Shown here: piece by piece, positions 1 through 8,415 of the stretch
How the letters are laid out: each line of letters opens with the position of its first letter
How positions within the stretch are numbered: position 1 is the first letter of the stretch
Assembly (NCBI GenBank): GCA_031411995.1
Contig: JANOCD010000116.1
Coordinates: 42,896-106,895, forward strand
DNA: 64,000 nt
Reading direction: 5' to 3'
Source: Rudanella sp031411995
Lineage (GTDB): Bacteria; Bacteroidota; Bacteroidia; Cytophagales; Spirosomataceae
Program-made: the position numbers and the translations under genes
Notes under the pieces: generated by a model
The model's database searches: none
The model's input: only the letters and a program-made list of their open reading frames with translations
Told to the model about the DNA's origin: nothing

Positions 1-338
1 CCCATAATCACCGTCAGGCCTGCCGACAAAGTGCCGACGAGCAGTAATCCACTCAGAAATTCGCCGTAAAAATCGCGTTGAACGGGTGCAGCAGTATCAG
101 CCTGAGCCGAGTCAATAGGTTGGTTCTGAGCTTTGGCAACCCGAAAGCGGAAGGCTTCCATCATCATGGCCAGCAACAGAATCACGATGGGGAAATGCAG
201 CAACAACGGGTGCATTCGGCCCAGGGGTTGCAACCAAAAAGGCACCACAATCCGGTCGCCAAACAGCAGCAATACCAGCACAAAAATTACGGTTGCAAAC
301 AGGGCCTGCTCGGCTATTTGGGTTAGTCGTTTGTTCAT
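1..338 (-). CDS. Membrane cytochrome-type protein, N-terminal part (cut by window edge)
   Basis: The first 112 codons are visible, from the ATG at 338 to the window edge. The peptide has hydrophobic segments at about residues 12-30, 43-62 and 93-110. Around residues 40-57 it reads RMHPLLLHFPIVILLLAM, which closely resembles RLHPLLVHFPVGLLCIAL at the N-terminus of the cytochrome/PSD1 protein at 5902-8268. It is therefore probably another inner-membrane protein of that kind, with a haem-binding part lying outside the window. It begins 19 bp after the stop of the DUF1501 gene on the same strand, so it is probably the next gene of the same operon. The C-terminal domain cannot be seen, and the cytochrome assignment rests on similarity to the neighbour. 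Confidence 0.7.
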   Translation of the reverse strand, partial: MNKRLTQIAEQALFATVIFVLVLLLFGDRIVVPFWLQPLGRMHPLLLHFPIVILLLAMMMEAFRFRVAKAQNQPIDSAQADTAAPVQRDFYGEFLSGLLLVGTLSAGLTVIM

Positions 339-357
339 AGTGATGGTTGGCTCGACC

Positions 358-1812
358 TCACGCCAGTAGTCCCGGTATCACTTTCCCCGAAACATCGGTC
401 AACCGATACCGGCGACCGAGGTGTTTGAAGATCAATTTTTCGTGGTTCAAGCCCATTTGGTTCAGCACAGTGGCCTGAAAATCATGCACATGCACGGGGT
501 CTTTGATGATGTTGTAGCCCATTTCGTCGGTTTCGCCGTAGACAATGCCAGGTTTGATACCCCCGCCCGCCATCCAGATCGTGAAGCAGCGCGGGTGGTG
601 ATCGCGTCCGTAGTTGTCGGCGGTGAGTTTGCCCTGTGTGTAGCTGGTGCGGCCAAATTCGCCCCCCCAAATCACGAGGGTTTCGTCGAGCAAACCGCGC
701 TGTTTGAGGTCAGTAACTAAAGCCGCCGATGCCTGATCGACATCTTTGGCTTGCCGCGCAATCTCAAACGGCAGATTGCCATGCTGATCCCATCCTTGAT
801 GGTATAACTGCACAAATCGAACACCATTTTCTGATAATTTTCTGGCCAACAGACAGTTAGCGGCAAACGTGCCCGGCACCAAACAGTCGGGGCCGTAGAG
901 TTTGATGATGTCGTCCGGCTCTTTCGAAAGGTCCATCACTTCGGGAACGGCGGTTTGCATCCGGTACGCCATTTCGTACTGCTTCACCTTGGCGTTGATC
1001 TCCGGGTCGCCAAATTCCTGATACGAGAGGTCGTTGAGTTGGGCAAGGTTGTCGAGCATATCCCGGCGATCCTGCCGATCCATGCCTTCGGGGTCGCGGA
1101 GGTAAAGCACGGGATCTTCGCCCTTGCTGAACTGCACGCCCTGGTGAATGGAATCTAAAAACCCGTTCGACCACAATTTGGAATACACGCCCTGCCCATT
1201 GCCAATGCCCCGCGACAGCAAAACCGTGAAGTTGGGCAGATTTTTGTTCTCATTACCAAGCCCATAACTCAACCACGATCCCATGCTGGGGCGGTTGCCC
1301 TGCTGCGAACCCGTCTGCAAAAACGTGAGAGCCGGGTCATGATTGATGGCCTCTGTAAACATGGATTTCACGATGCAGAGGTCATCCACGATCCCGGCTG
1401 TATAGGGAAACAGATCGCTTACCCACGCCCGCGATTGCCCATACTGCTTGAAATCGACAAACGAACCGACCATCGGAAACTCCTTCTGGTTAGCCGTCAT
1501 GCCCGTCAATCGTTGTGTACCGCGCACGGAGGGGGGCAATTCCTGCCCCATCATCTCGCGCAATTTGGGCTTATAATCAAACAATTCCTGTTGCGAGGGG
1601 GCACCATTCTGAAACAGATAAATCACCCGTTTGGCCTTCGGCGCGAAGTGCGGAATACCGGGTGCCAATCCGTCTTCGTCGGCCCCGTTGCCGCTGAACA
1701 GGTCGGGGATCAGCAACGACCCTAAAGCCGCGCTACCCAGGCCCAAACTGAGTCGAGACAAAAACCGACGGCGGTTAAAATTCAGGCCGTGTTCAAGAAT
1801 TTCTTTTTCCAT
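358..1812 (-). CDS. DUF1501 family protein, Tat-exported
   Basis: A 484-residue protein. The N-terminus contains RRRFLSRLSLGLGSAALG, a twin-arginine signal followed by a hydrophobic stretch, so export in folded form is expected. The body matches the DUF1501 family (sulfatase/alkaline-phosphatase-like fold), for example FLQTGSQQGNRPSMGSWLSY and the C-terminal WGGEFGRT and GRDHHP segments, where metal-binding residues of the fold would lie. The family has no firmly assigned substrate. Genes of this family usually sit beside PSD1 cytochrome genes, as here: the PSD1 lipoprotein gene ends 57 bp upstream. A compact hairpin fills that gap. Identity as DUF1501 is secure; function is unknown. Confidence 0.9.
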   Translation of the reverse strand: MEKEILEHGLNFNRRRFLSRLSLGLGSAALGSLLIPDLFSGNGADEDGLAPGIPHFAPKAKRVIYLFQNGAPSQQELFDYKPKLREMMGQELPPSVRGTQRLTGMTANQKEFPMVGSFVDFKQYGQSRAWVSDLFPYTAGIVDDLCIVKSMFTEAINHDPALTFLQTGSQQGNRPSMGSWLSYGLGNENKNLPNFTVLLSRGIGNGQGVYSKLWSNGFLDSIHQGVQFSKGEDPVLYLRDPEGMDRQDRRDMLDNLAQLNDLSYQEFGDPEINAKVKQYEMAYRMQTAVPEVMDLSKEPDDIIKLYGPDCLVPGTFAANCLLARKLSENGVRFVQLYHQGWDQHGNLPFEIARQAKDVDQASAALVTDLKQRGLLDETLVIWGGEFGRTSYTQGKLTADNYGRDHHPRCFTIWMAGGGIKPGIVYGETDEMGYNIIKDPVHVHDFQATVLNQMGLNHEKLIFKHLGRRYRLTDVSGKVIPGLLA

Positions 1813-1822
1813 TGTGGTTGGT

Positions 1823-1867
1823 TGTACAACGGACCGGGCTGGCGTTCCAGCACCGCTCCGTTGTACA
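1823..1867. repeat. Short palindromic element between PSD1 and DUF1501 genes
   Basis: An 11-bp perfect inverted repeat (TGTACAACGGA at 1823-1833 and its complement at 1857-1867) encloses a second stem, GCTGG CGTT CCAGC, at 1838-1851. With one or two mismatches the whole 45 bp can fold into a single hairpin. It fills nearly all of the 57 bp between two genes of one operon. It has no T-tract on the coding strand, so it is more likely an RNA-processing or stability element, or a dispersed palindromic repeat, than a terminator. Confidence 0.7.
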
Positions 1868-1869
1868 GT

Positions 1870-4185
1870 TCAGGACTTCATGATCGTTTCTTCCAGGTTA
1901 TAAATCGTCGTGACTACCCGCATCAGGGCGGCCAATTGGGTTCGGTCTATGCGGGCAGGGATGGGGTATTCGCCCACGGCCAACGATTTGTCAACGCTCG
2001 TTTTGGTGAGTTTTTTTAGCTCTTTGTCGTAGTACGCACTCAGGATCGAGACCTCTTTTTCGCTTGGTTTTCGGCTCACAATCAACCGGAACGCTTTGTT
2101 GATTTTGTCGGCTGTGCCACTTTTTTCCTGTAACAATTTGGCCGCTAAAACCCGCGAGGCTTCCAGCACGGTTGGGTCGTTCATCATGATCAACGCCTGC
2201 AATGGGGTGTTGGTTTTCAGGCGTTTAACCTCACAAAGGTCGCGGTTGCTGGCATCGAAAATCATCATCGAAGGCGGGGGGACGGTGCGTTTGATGAGCG
2301 TGTACATACCCCGCCGATACAGGCTTGGTCCGTGATCCTGAACATATTGCGACAGGATGCCCCGCCCCGATGTGGCCCCTTCCCACAAGCCTGGAGGTTG
2401 ATAGGGTTTCACACTCGGGCCGCCAATGTTGGTATTCAGTAAGCCGCTACTGCTCAGAACAATGTCTTTTACGAACTCGGCTGGCACCCGGTAACGTGGC
2501 CCTCTGGCCAACAGAACATTTTCGGGGTCGGCGGCCAATTTTTCGGAGGGAATCACCGCCGATTGCCGGTAGGTAGCCGACGTGACCATCTGCTTCACCA
2601 ACCGCTTCACATCCCAGCCGTGATCCATGAAATCGACCGCCAGCCAGTCCAACAATTCGGGGTGGGAGGGAAGGTCGCCCTGCATCCCGAAATCGCCGGA
2701 TGTTTTCACGATGCCTCGCCCAAAAAACTCCTGCCACAACAAGTTCACATAGACCCGCGCCGTGAGCGGATTTTTCCGGTCGAAGAGCCATTTGGCCAGT
2801 CCAAGCCGGTTTTTGGGGTAGTTTGGGTTGAAGGGCAAAATGGCTTTTGGCGTGCCGGGTTCCACCTCGTCGCCAGGGGCATCATACATTCCCCGTTTCA
2901 GCACGAACGTTTTACGGGTCGTGTCTAAGTCGCCCATCACCGACACAATCAGGCGGTTGGTGTCCCGCTTGTTCACGAACGACAGAATGCTTTGTAAGTC
3001 CTCGTCGCAAATCTCCATCAACGGTTTTTTGGCGTAAGTATTGGGGCCGCCCACACTCGATTCAAGGCCCACTTCTTTCACATTATTGAAAAACGCGAAG
3101 AGTTGGTAATACTCTTTGTGCGAGAACGGGTCATACTTATGATCGTGACAATGAGCACATTCCATGGTTACGCCCAGCAAACCCTTGCCAAACAAATCGT
3201 TGCGATCTGTCACGTAGGAAATTCGGTACTCCTCCTGAATGGTGCCACCCTCCTCGGTGATTTTGTGGTTCCGGTTGAAGCCCGTTGCCAGCAGTTGCTC
3301 TTTGGAAGCATCGGGTAACAAGTCGCCCGCCAATTGCCAGGTCACAAACTGATCGTAGGGCTTGTTCGTGTTGAAGGCATGGATCACCCAATCTCGCCAG
3401 GGCCATTGCGTCCGGTAACTATCATCCTGGTAGCCATGCGAATCGGCAAAACGGGCCAAATCGAGCCAGTGGAGAGCCATTTTTTCACCGTAATTGGGTG
3501 ATTTGAGCAATTGATCGACTGCCTTTTCGTAGGCATTGGCTGATTGGTCAGCCAGAAAACCGTCCATCAGGGCAAGGCTCGGCGGTAATCCCGTCAGGTC
3601 AAGGCTCAACCGCCGGAGTAAGTGTTCTTTATCGGCTTCGGGGTTTGGTTTGAGACCTTTTTGCTTCTGCTTGTGTAGCACAAAATAGTCGATCTCATTT
3701 TTGGGCCAATCGTCATCGCTCACATCGGGCCGGGCCGGTTTTTTTGGGGCCACAAACGACCAGTGTTTTTCGTAGGGTGCACCCTGCTTAATCCACTTCT
3801 CGATCAGCTTGATCTGGTGCGCCGACAGCTTCAAATTAGACGACGGCGGGGGCATTTGTAGGGCTGTATCTTCCGATGTAATCCGCAAATACACCTCCGA
3901 CGATTCGGGTTTGCCTGGTACAAGCGCATGGGCGTTCGGATGCTCTGCCAAGGCTTTGTAAGCACTTTCGGCCATGTCGAGCCGAAGCCCGGCCTCGCGT
4001 TTGTTGGCATCGGGGCCGTGACACGCCAAACATTTATCCGACAAAATGGGCCGAATATCGAAGTTATAGCTAACCTGATCGGGCATAGTTTCCACTGCCA
4101 CCTTGTTTGACGAAGTGGAGCAGGATTGGAAATAGAACCCGATTCCGGTTAGCAGTAGGACTATATAAAAGAGATTTCTACGCAT
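1870..4185 (-). CDS. PSD1 / planctomycete cytochrome C lipoprotein (DUF1549-DUF1553)
   Basis: A 771-residue protein. A signal peptide ends in a lipobox (FYFQSC, Cys22), so the mature protein should be lipid-anchored. A cytochrome c-type haem site CLACH lies at residues 52-56, followed by the family pattern GLRLDM and MPPP. The middle matches DUF1549 (DYFVLHKQ, HWLDLARFADSHGYQ) with a second CAHCH motif near residue 340, and the C-terminal half matches DUF1553 (RVYVNLLWQEFFGRGIV, NTPLQALIMMNDP). The expected role is periplasmic or surface electron transfer coupled to an unknown oxidation. It is followed by a DUF1501 gene, the usual partner. The domain assignment is firm; the substrate is not known. 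Confidence 0.9.
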   Translation of the reverse strand: MRRNLFYIVLLLTGIGFYFQSCSTSSNKVAVETMPDQVSYNFDIRPILSDKCLACHGPDANKREAGLRLDMAESAYKALAEHPNAHALVPGKPESSEVYLRITSEDTALQMPPPSSNLKLSAHQIKLIEKWIKQGAPYEKHWSFVAPKKPARPDVSDDDWPKNEIDYFVLHKQKQKGLKPNPEADKEHLLRRLSLDLTGLPPSLALMDGFLADQSANAYEKAVDQLLKSPNYGEKMALHWLDLARFADSHGYQDDSYRTQWPWRDWVIHAFNTNKPYDQFVTWQLAGDLLPDASKEQLLATGFNRNHKITEEGGTIQEEYRISYVTDRNDLFGKGLLGVTMECAHCHDHKYDPFSHKEYYQLFAFFNNVKEVGLESSVGGPNTYAKKPLMEICDEDLQSILSFVNKRDTNRLIVSVMGDLDTTRKTFVLKRGMYDAPGDEVEPGTPKAILPFNPNYPKNRLGLAKWLFDRKNPLTARVYVNLLWQEFFGRGIVKTSGDFGMQGDLPSHPELLDWLAVDFMDHGWDVKRLVKQMVTSATYRQSAVIPSEKLAADPENVLLARGPRYRVPAEFVKDIVLSSSGLLNTNIGGPSVKPYQPPGLWEGATSGRGILSQYVQDHGPSLYRRGMYTLIKRTVPPPSMMIFDASNRDLCEVKRLKTNTPLQALIMMNDPTVLEASRVLAAKLLQEKSGTADKINKAFRLIVSRKPSEKEVSILSAYYDKELKKLTKTSVDKSLAVGEYPIPARIDRTQLAALMRVVTTIYNLEETIMKS

Positions 4186-4206
4186 AGATATGTTAAGATT
4201 TTGTCG

Positions 4207-4402
4207 TTATCCCCCGAATGATTGATTTGTATTAAATAACCACCGTTTTGCGTCCCCGCCCCCAACCCCCTAAAGGGGGCTTACTTCAACGTCGGACAAA
4301 GCCCCCTTTAGGGGGTTGGGGGCGGGGACGGCCTAAAAAAAGCTCCATTTTTGGCGCGGTATTTCGTCGGTTATTTAATTCAAGTCAATAATTCGGGGAT
4401 AA
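4207..4402. repeat. Large palindromic intergenic element with 30-bp perfect inverted repeat
   Basis: The core is a perfect 30-bp inverted repeat, 4251-4280 against 4301-4330, with a 20-nt loop. Each arm contains the small palindrome CCCCCTAAAGGGGG. Outside it, 4207-4241 (TTATCCCCCGAATGATT onward) is the imperfect complement of 4369-4402, with a few mismatches and one indel. The element fills most of the 272-bp gap between a DUF1501 gene and the PSD1 gene downstream of it on the minus strand. It has no coding potential. Its terminal ATCCCCCGAAT recurs at the end of the element at 8298-8406, so both may belong to one dispersed family of MITE-like or REP-like palindromes. Confidence 0.85.
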
Positions 4403-4457
4403 GGATTAGTTCTAATCCGTTCAACCCGTTCAATCCATTCAATCCGTGTTCCCATCA

Positions 4458-5891
4458 TCACGCCAGCAAATCCAAAACTGGTTTTCCCAAGCCATCGGGG
4501 GTCGAATAGAAGGGGCGTTTCTCCACGTCGTAATGTGTGTCGGGAGCAATGCCGAGGGCGTGGTAAATCGTCTGGTGAATGCCGTCGATATGCACCGGAT
4601 TTTCAATGGTTTTGCAGGGACGTTCGTCGGCGGTTTTGCCATACACAAACCCCTTTTTGATGCCCCCGCCAAACATCAGAATCGACCCGGCATCCGTAAA
4701 GTGACGGTGCATTCCGTAGAACTTCGGTTCCGTAATGGTGTCGGGCACTTTAACCTGATCCTGTACTCTCAACTCTGGTTTGCCTTCCATCATCATGTCC
4801 CGGCTAAACTCGCTGGCCAGAATAATCAGGGTGCGATCCAGATGCCCGGTTTTGTCTAAATCCTTGATAAGCTGGGCAATGGGCGCGTCCATCTGACACT
4901 TCATATCGTTCATCCGGGTGTGGCCGTTTTCGTGGGTATCGAAACCCATAAACGGCACATATTCAGTCGTTACGCTGATAAATCGCGCGCCCTGCTCCGT
5001 CAGTCGGCGGGCCAGCAAACAGCCCAAACCGAACTTGCCGGTGTTATAAATGTCGTAACTTTCTTTCGGTTCCTGACTCAGGTCGAACGCCTTTGCTTCG
5101 GGCGAATTCAGCAATCGGTAAGCCTGCTCCATCGACCGTTTGAGCGATTCCTTTTGGTAATCGCTGCCATATTCCCCCATCGGGCCGTTGCTAATCAGGT
5201 CGTTATAGAGTTGGTTGCGTCGCTCAAACCGTTTGGCATCCATGCCAATGGGCGGGCGAACACTCTCCAAACCCTGCGTGGGATCGGGAATGAAAAACGG
5301 CCCGAACTCATTGCCCAGAAACCCGGCCGTATGGAACGCTTTCAATTCCTCGCCCTCGCCCAGCGTGAACCGCTGCCCAATGTCGATAAAAGCCGGAATT
5401 ACCGGATTTTTAGGGCCTAATTGGTTGGCAATCCACGAGCCGAGGTGGGGAGCCGCCACCGTTTGGGGCGGTTCGTAACAGGTATGCCAGTGGTACTGAT
5501 GCCGCGAGTGCAAAATATGACCCAAATCGGCAGCGATGTACGAGCGAATCAGCGTGCCCTTGTCCATCACTTTGCCAATGGATTGCAGCCCGTCCGAAAA
5601 ATTAACCCCATCCAGCACCGTCGGAATGGGCTTGAACGTGCTCAGAACCCGATTCGGGTCCATACCCGTTTCATAGGGCGTGTAACGTTTGGGGTCGAAG
5701 GTTTCGGTATGGGCCATGCCCCCCGCCATCCAGAGCAGAATCACGGTGTCGGCGGTGCCGTTGGTTTGGCCAGGCTGCCGCGTTTTGCAGCCCGACAACA
5801 GGCTCGACATAGGCACCCCGGCCGCCATTGCCGCCAGCGTTGCCGCGCTCGTCTTTTGCAGAAATTCCCGTCGGTTCCAGTTGTTTTTCAT
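4458..5891 (-). CDS. DUF1501 family protein, Tat lipoprotein
   Basis: A 477-residue protein. The N-terminus has NRREFLQKTSAATLAAMA, a twin-arginine signal, and ends in a lipobox-like LLSGC, so it is probably exported folded and lipid-anchored. The rest matches DUF1501 (LLWMAGGMAHTETFDPK, HHWHTC-like and ASEFSRDMM segments), the sulfatase-like fold of unknown substrate. It starts 10 bp after the stop of the membrane cytochrome/PSD1 gene (5902-8268), so the two are translationally close and almost certainly co-transcribed. This is the first of two DUF1501 genes in the cluster, and the two are clearly diverged from each other. Confidence 0.9.
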   Translation of the reverse strand: MKNNWNRREFLQKTSAATLAAMAAGVPMSSLLSGCKTRQPGQTNGTADTVILLWMAGGMAHTETFDPKRYTPYETGMDPNRVLSTFKPIPTVLDGVNFSDGLQSIGKVMDKGTLIRSYIAADLGHILHSRHQYHWHTCYEPPQTVAAPHLGSWIANQLGPKNPVIPAFIDIGQRFTLGEGEELKAFHTAGFLGNEFGPFFIPDPTQGLESVRPPIGMDAKRFERRNQLYNDLISNGPMGEYGSDYQKESLKRSMEQAYRLLNSPEAKAFDLSQEPKESYDIYNTGKFGLGCLLARRLTEQGARFISVTTEYVPFMGFDTHENGHTRMNDMKCQMDAPIAQLIKDLDKTGHLDRTLIILASEFSRDMMMEGKPELRVQDQVKVPDTITEPKFYGMHRHFTDAGSILMFGGGIKKGFVYGKTADERPCKTIENPVHIDGIHQTIYHALGIAPDTHYDVEKRPFYSTPDGLGKPVLDLLA

Positions 5892-5901
5892 GGTGGTGAG
5901 G

Positions 5902-8268
5902 TCAGTAAATCAGTTGAAATTCAGGGTGTAAACTAATGGCCCAGACCAAATCCTGTATGCCTTCGGTCGTGGGGTTTTTGCCAATAATCTTTTGGGCAAC
6001 GGCTAATTCGTTGGGCTTGGGTTCTCTACCTAAAGCCTTCCAGTACAGATTTTTAACCAATAAATCCGAGGCCGGGTAGGCGATTTTCCAGGTTTCGGCT
6101 CCCCGTTTCAGGGCATCGTTGTATTTCTCGCCGTTGGTCAGTTCCAGGGCCTGCAACAGGTTGGCCTGCGAGGCCCGGCTCGTGCTGACCGTTTCGCGAT
6201 TCGGGCGACCAAGAGCGGTCAGGAACGGGTCGTTTTTAACTAACGAAGCGCGTGGGAACGGCATCTCTTTTTTTAGTTGTTTGGGAAACTGTTTCTCAGC
6301 AATCGAGCTGTCGGCATAGACCGGACTGAACGCAATACTGACCGCATCGGCAAACTGCTCGGCGGTGAGCCGACGGCGCACCATACCCTTAAACACGTAG
6401 TTAGAAGCCATCAGCAAATCGGGTTCTTTCACGCCAACAGTGGGCAACTGGTAGGTTTTCGAGGTCAAGATCATACCGATCAACCGCTTGATGTCGTGAC
6501 CATTAGCCACAAAATCCGAGGCTAACCAGTCGAGCAAATCCTGGCTCCAGGGGTCGTTGTCCATCATGTCCACGGGTTCCACAATGCCCCGACCCATTAC
6601 CTGCGCCCACACCCGGTTCACCACCGTGCGGTAGAGTCTGCCGTTTTTGGGTTGCACCATAAAATCGGCCAATTCGCGGAGCCGTTCTTTGGTGGCCGCT
6701 TTGCCGTTGATGGTGCCTAACTCCTTAAAAATTAAGCTTGTTCCGGCCAGTTTGCCCGTTGGTTTGTCGCAACGGTGAATCTCCAACGTTGTGTCGGCGA
6801 AGACGTTGGCAAAGGCGTAGGAGTCGGCCAATTTCCAGTCGCTGATGAAACTGTCGTGACAGGACGCGCACTTCAAATTCAGTCCCAACAGCACCTGCGA
6901 CACGTTTTGAGCCGCCTGCATCTCCACCCGCTGACTCGAGTTTATAGTCCCGCGCCACCGGATGCCCCGAATAAAACCTTCCGATTCTTTGGTGGGGCTA
7001 ATCAGCTCCCGCACAAATCGGTTGTAGGGTTTATTGTTTTTCAGGGAGGTGTACAACCAGTTGGTAATATCGTAGCGGCCTTTGGTAATATAGCCCGTGC
7101 CGGTGTAGTCGTTGCGGAGGGCATCGTTCCAGAACGTGAGCCAATGCTGGGCATAATCCACGTTTCGGTTGAGTAGTTTTTTTACCAGCGTGGTCCGTTT
7201 GTTGGGCAATGTGTCCGCCGTAAACGTCCTGATTTCGTCGGGCGATGGAATCATACCGATCACGTCTAAATACACCCGGCGAATGTATGTTCGGTCGTCC
7301 ACCACGTCTTTCCAACTCAGTTTGTGTTGTTTAAAATACACACCTACAAACTGGTCGATGGGGTTGGTCAGGCTGTTGGCGGAGTCGGGGAGGACGGGTA
7401 ACCGGGGTTCCAGGGCCGCCACTTTATAAATGCTTTTTTCGGCTCCGCTCGGCCAGGGTGCGCCCTGTTTGATCCAGTAGGAAAGCACTTCGATGTCCTG
7501 TTCGGTCAGGCGTTTGCCTTTGGTGGGCATCGCATCGTCGTGACCAGTGGGCAGTTTCACCCGTCGAATCATCTCGCTGTCTTCGGGGTGACCAGCCACC
7601 AGCACGGGGCCATCTTCCCCGCCTTTCAGCACAAATTCTTTTTTGTGTAGGCGAAGTCCCCCCTTGCTTTTAGCCTCGCCGTGGCAACTGTAGCAATTGT
7701 GGGCCAGAATAGAGCGCACTTCAAGATTCAACGCGCTAATCTGCTTGTCGTCGAGGGCTTGGCCGTTGCTGGCGAAGGTAAATTTTGAATTACCCGCTAC
7801 GTTACTTGCCACCGGATTTTGGTCGCGGCTTTTGGGCAGCACGCTTGTCAGATAATCGTCGCCGTGTGTCACCATCGAGCCATAATGCCCGGCCACACTC
7901 ACGCCCACAACCGTGGTGATGAGCAAGCCCCGATACAACGGAATGCGCCCCGATCGAAGAGCCAGAACAGTCAAAATGGCGAGGGTCATGGTGGCCAATC
8001 CCGCCCATTGGTGAACGGTAACGGTATTGCCGCTATAGTCGTCCTGATTCACCAAAATAAGCCCCAAAGCGGCTGCGAGAATTGAACTGATGGTGCCAAT
8101 CCAGACCATCGCCGTGATTCCCGACCGCCACTCCGACGACTTACGAAACCAGCCAACCGCTTCGAGCAACAGGGCAATGCACAGCAGGCCAACGGGGAAA
8201 TGAACAAGTAGTGGGTGCAAACGGCCCAGGAATTGCCAGAGCCAAAAGGATTCAGTTAGTACGGTCAT
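5902..8268 (-). CDS. Membrane-anchored cytochrome c / PSD1 protein (DUF1549-DUF1553)
   Basis: A 788-residue protein. The first 130 residues carry about four membrane segments starting with RLHPLLVHFPVGLLCIAL, a DUF2231-like membrane module. A haem site CYSCH lies at residues 192-196 with the downstream GGLRLHKK pattern, then DUF1549 (NPIDQFVGVYF, WLTFWNDALRNDY), a second CASCH motif, and DUF1553 (YRTVVNRVWAQVMGRGIV). It should sit in the inner membrane with its haem parts in the periplasm and pass electrons from an unknown substrate. It lies between SusD (upstream) and DUF1501 (10 bp downstream), which ties this redox module to outer-membrane uptake by the SusCD pair. Confidence 0.88.
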   Translation of the reverse strand: MTVLTESFWLWQFLGRLHPLLVHFPVGLLCIALLLEAVGWFRKSSEWRSGITAMVWIGTISSILAAALGLILVNQDDYSGNTVTVHQWAGLATMTLAILTVLALRSGRIPLYRGLLITTVVGVSVAGHYGSMVTHGDDYLTSVLPKSRDQNPVASNVAGNSKFTFASNGQALDDKQISALNLEVRSILAHNCYSCHGEAKSKGGLRLHKKEFVLKGGEDGPVLVAGHPEDSEMIRRVKLPTGHDDAMPTKGKRLTEQDIEVLSYWIKQGAPWPSGAEKSIYKVAALEPRLPVLPDSANSLTNPIDQFVGVYFKQHKLSWKDVVDDRTYIRRVYLDVIGMIPSPDEIRTFTADTLPNKRTTLVKKLLNRNVDYAQHWLTFWNDALRNDYTGTGYITKGRYDITNWLYTSLKNNKPYNRFVRELISPTKESEGFIRGIRWRGTINSSQRVEMQAAQNVSQVLLGLNLKCASCHDSFISDWKLADSYAFANVFADTTLEIHRCDKPTGKLAGTSLIFKELGTINGKAATKERLRELADFMVQPKNGRLYRTVVNRVWAQVMGRGIVEPVDMMDNDPWSQDLLDWLASDFVANGHDIKRLIGMILTSKTYQLPTVGVKEPDLLMASNYVFKGMVRRRLTAEQFADAVSIAFSPVYADSSIAEKQFPKQLKKEMPFPRASLVKNDPFLTALGRPNRETVSTSRASQANLLQALELTNGEKYNDALKRGAETWKIAYPASDLLVKNLYWKALGREPKPNELAVAQKIIGKNPTTEGIQDLVWAISLHPEFQLIY

Positions 8269-8297
8269 TACGCTGAGATAAATGGCTTAAAAGTCAT

Positions 8298-8406
8298 CCC
8301 CCGAATAAATTCGGGGGCAATGGATGGTCAGGCAAGGCCTTTCTCAAAACTGCCCTGAGCCAAAGGAGTCTGCTGACCATCTGTTGCACCCGAATTTATT
8401 CGGGGG
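8298..8406. repeat. Palindromic intergenic element with CCCCCGAAT ends
   Basis: The left end, 8298-8317, is itself a 20-bp palindrome with the half-site CCCCCGAAT. The right end, 8389-8406, is its near-complete copy. Inside, TGGATGGTCAG at 8321-8331 pairs with CTGACCATCTG at 8373-8383, and the centre can pair partly as well (CTCA against TGAG). The element occupies most of the 147 bp between SusD and the cytochrome/PSD1 gene within one minus-strand cluster. It has no T-tract on the coding strand. The outer ATCCCCCGAAT is shared with the element at 4207-4402. Confidence 0.8.
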
Positions 8407-8415
8407 AAATCTATT

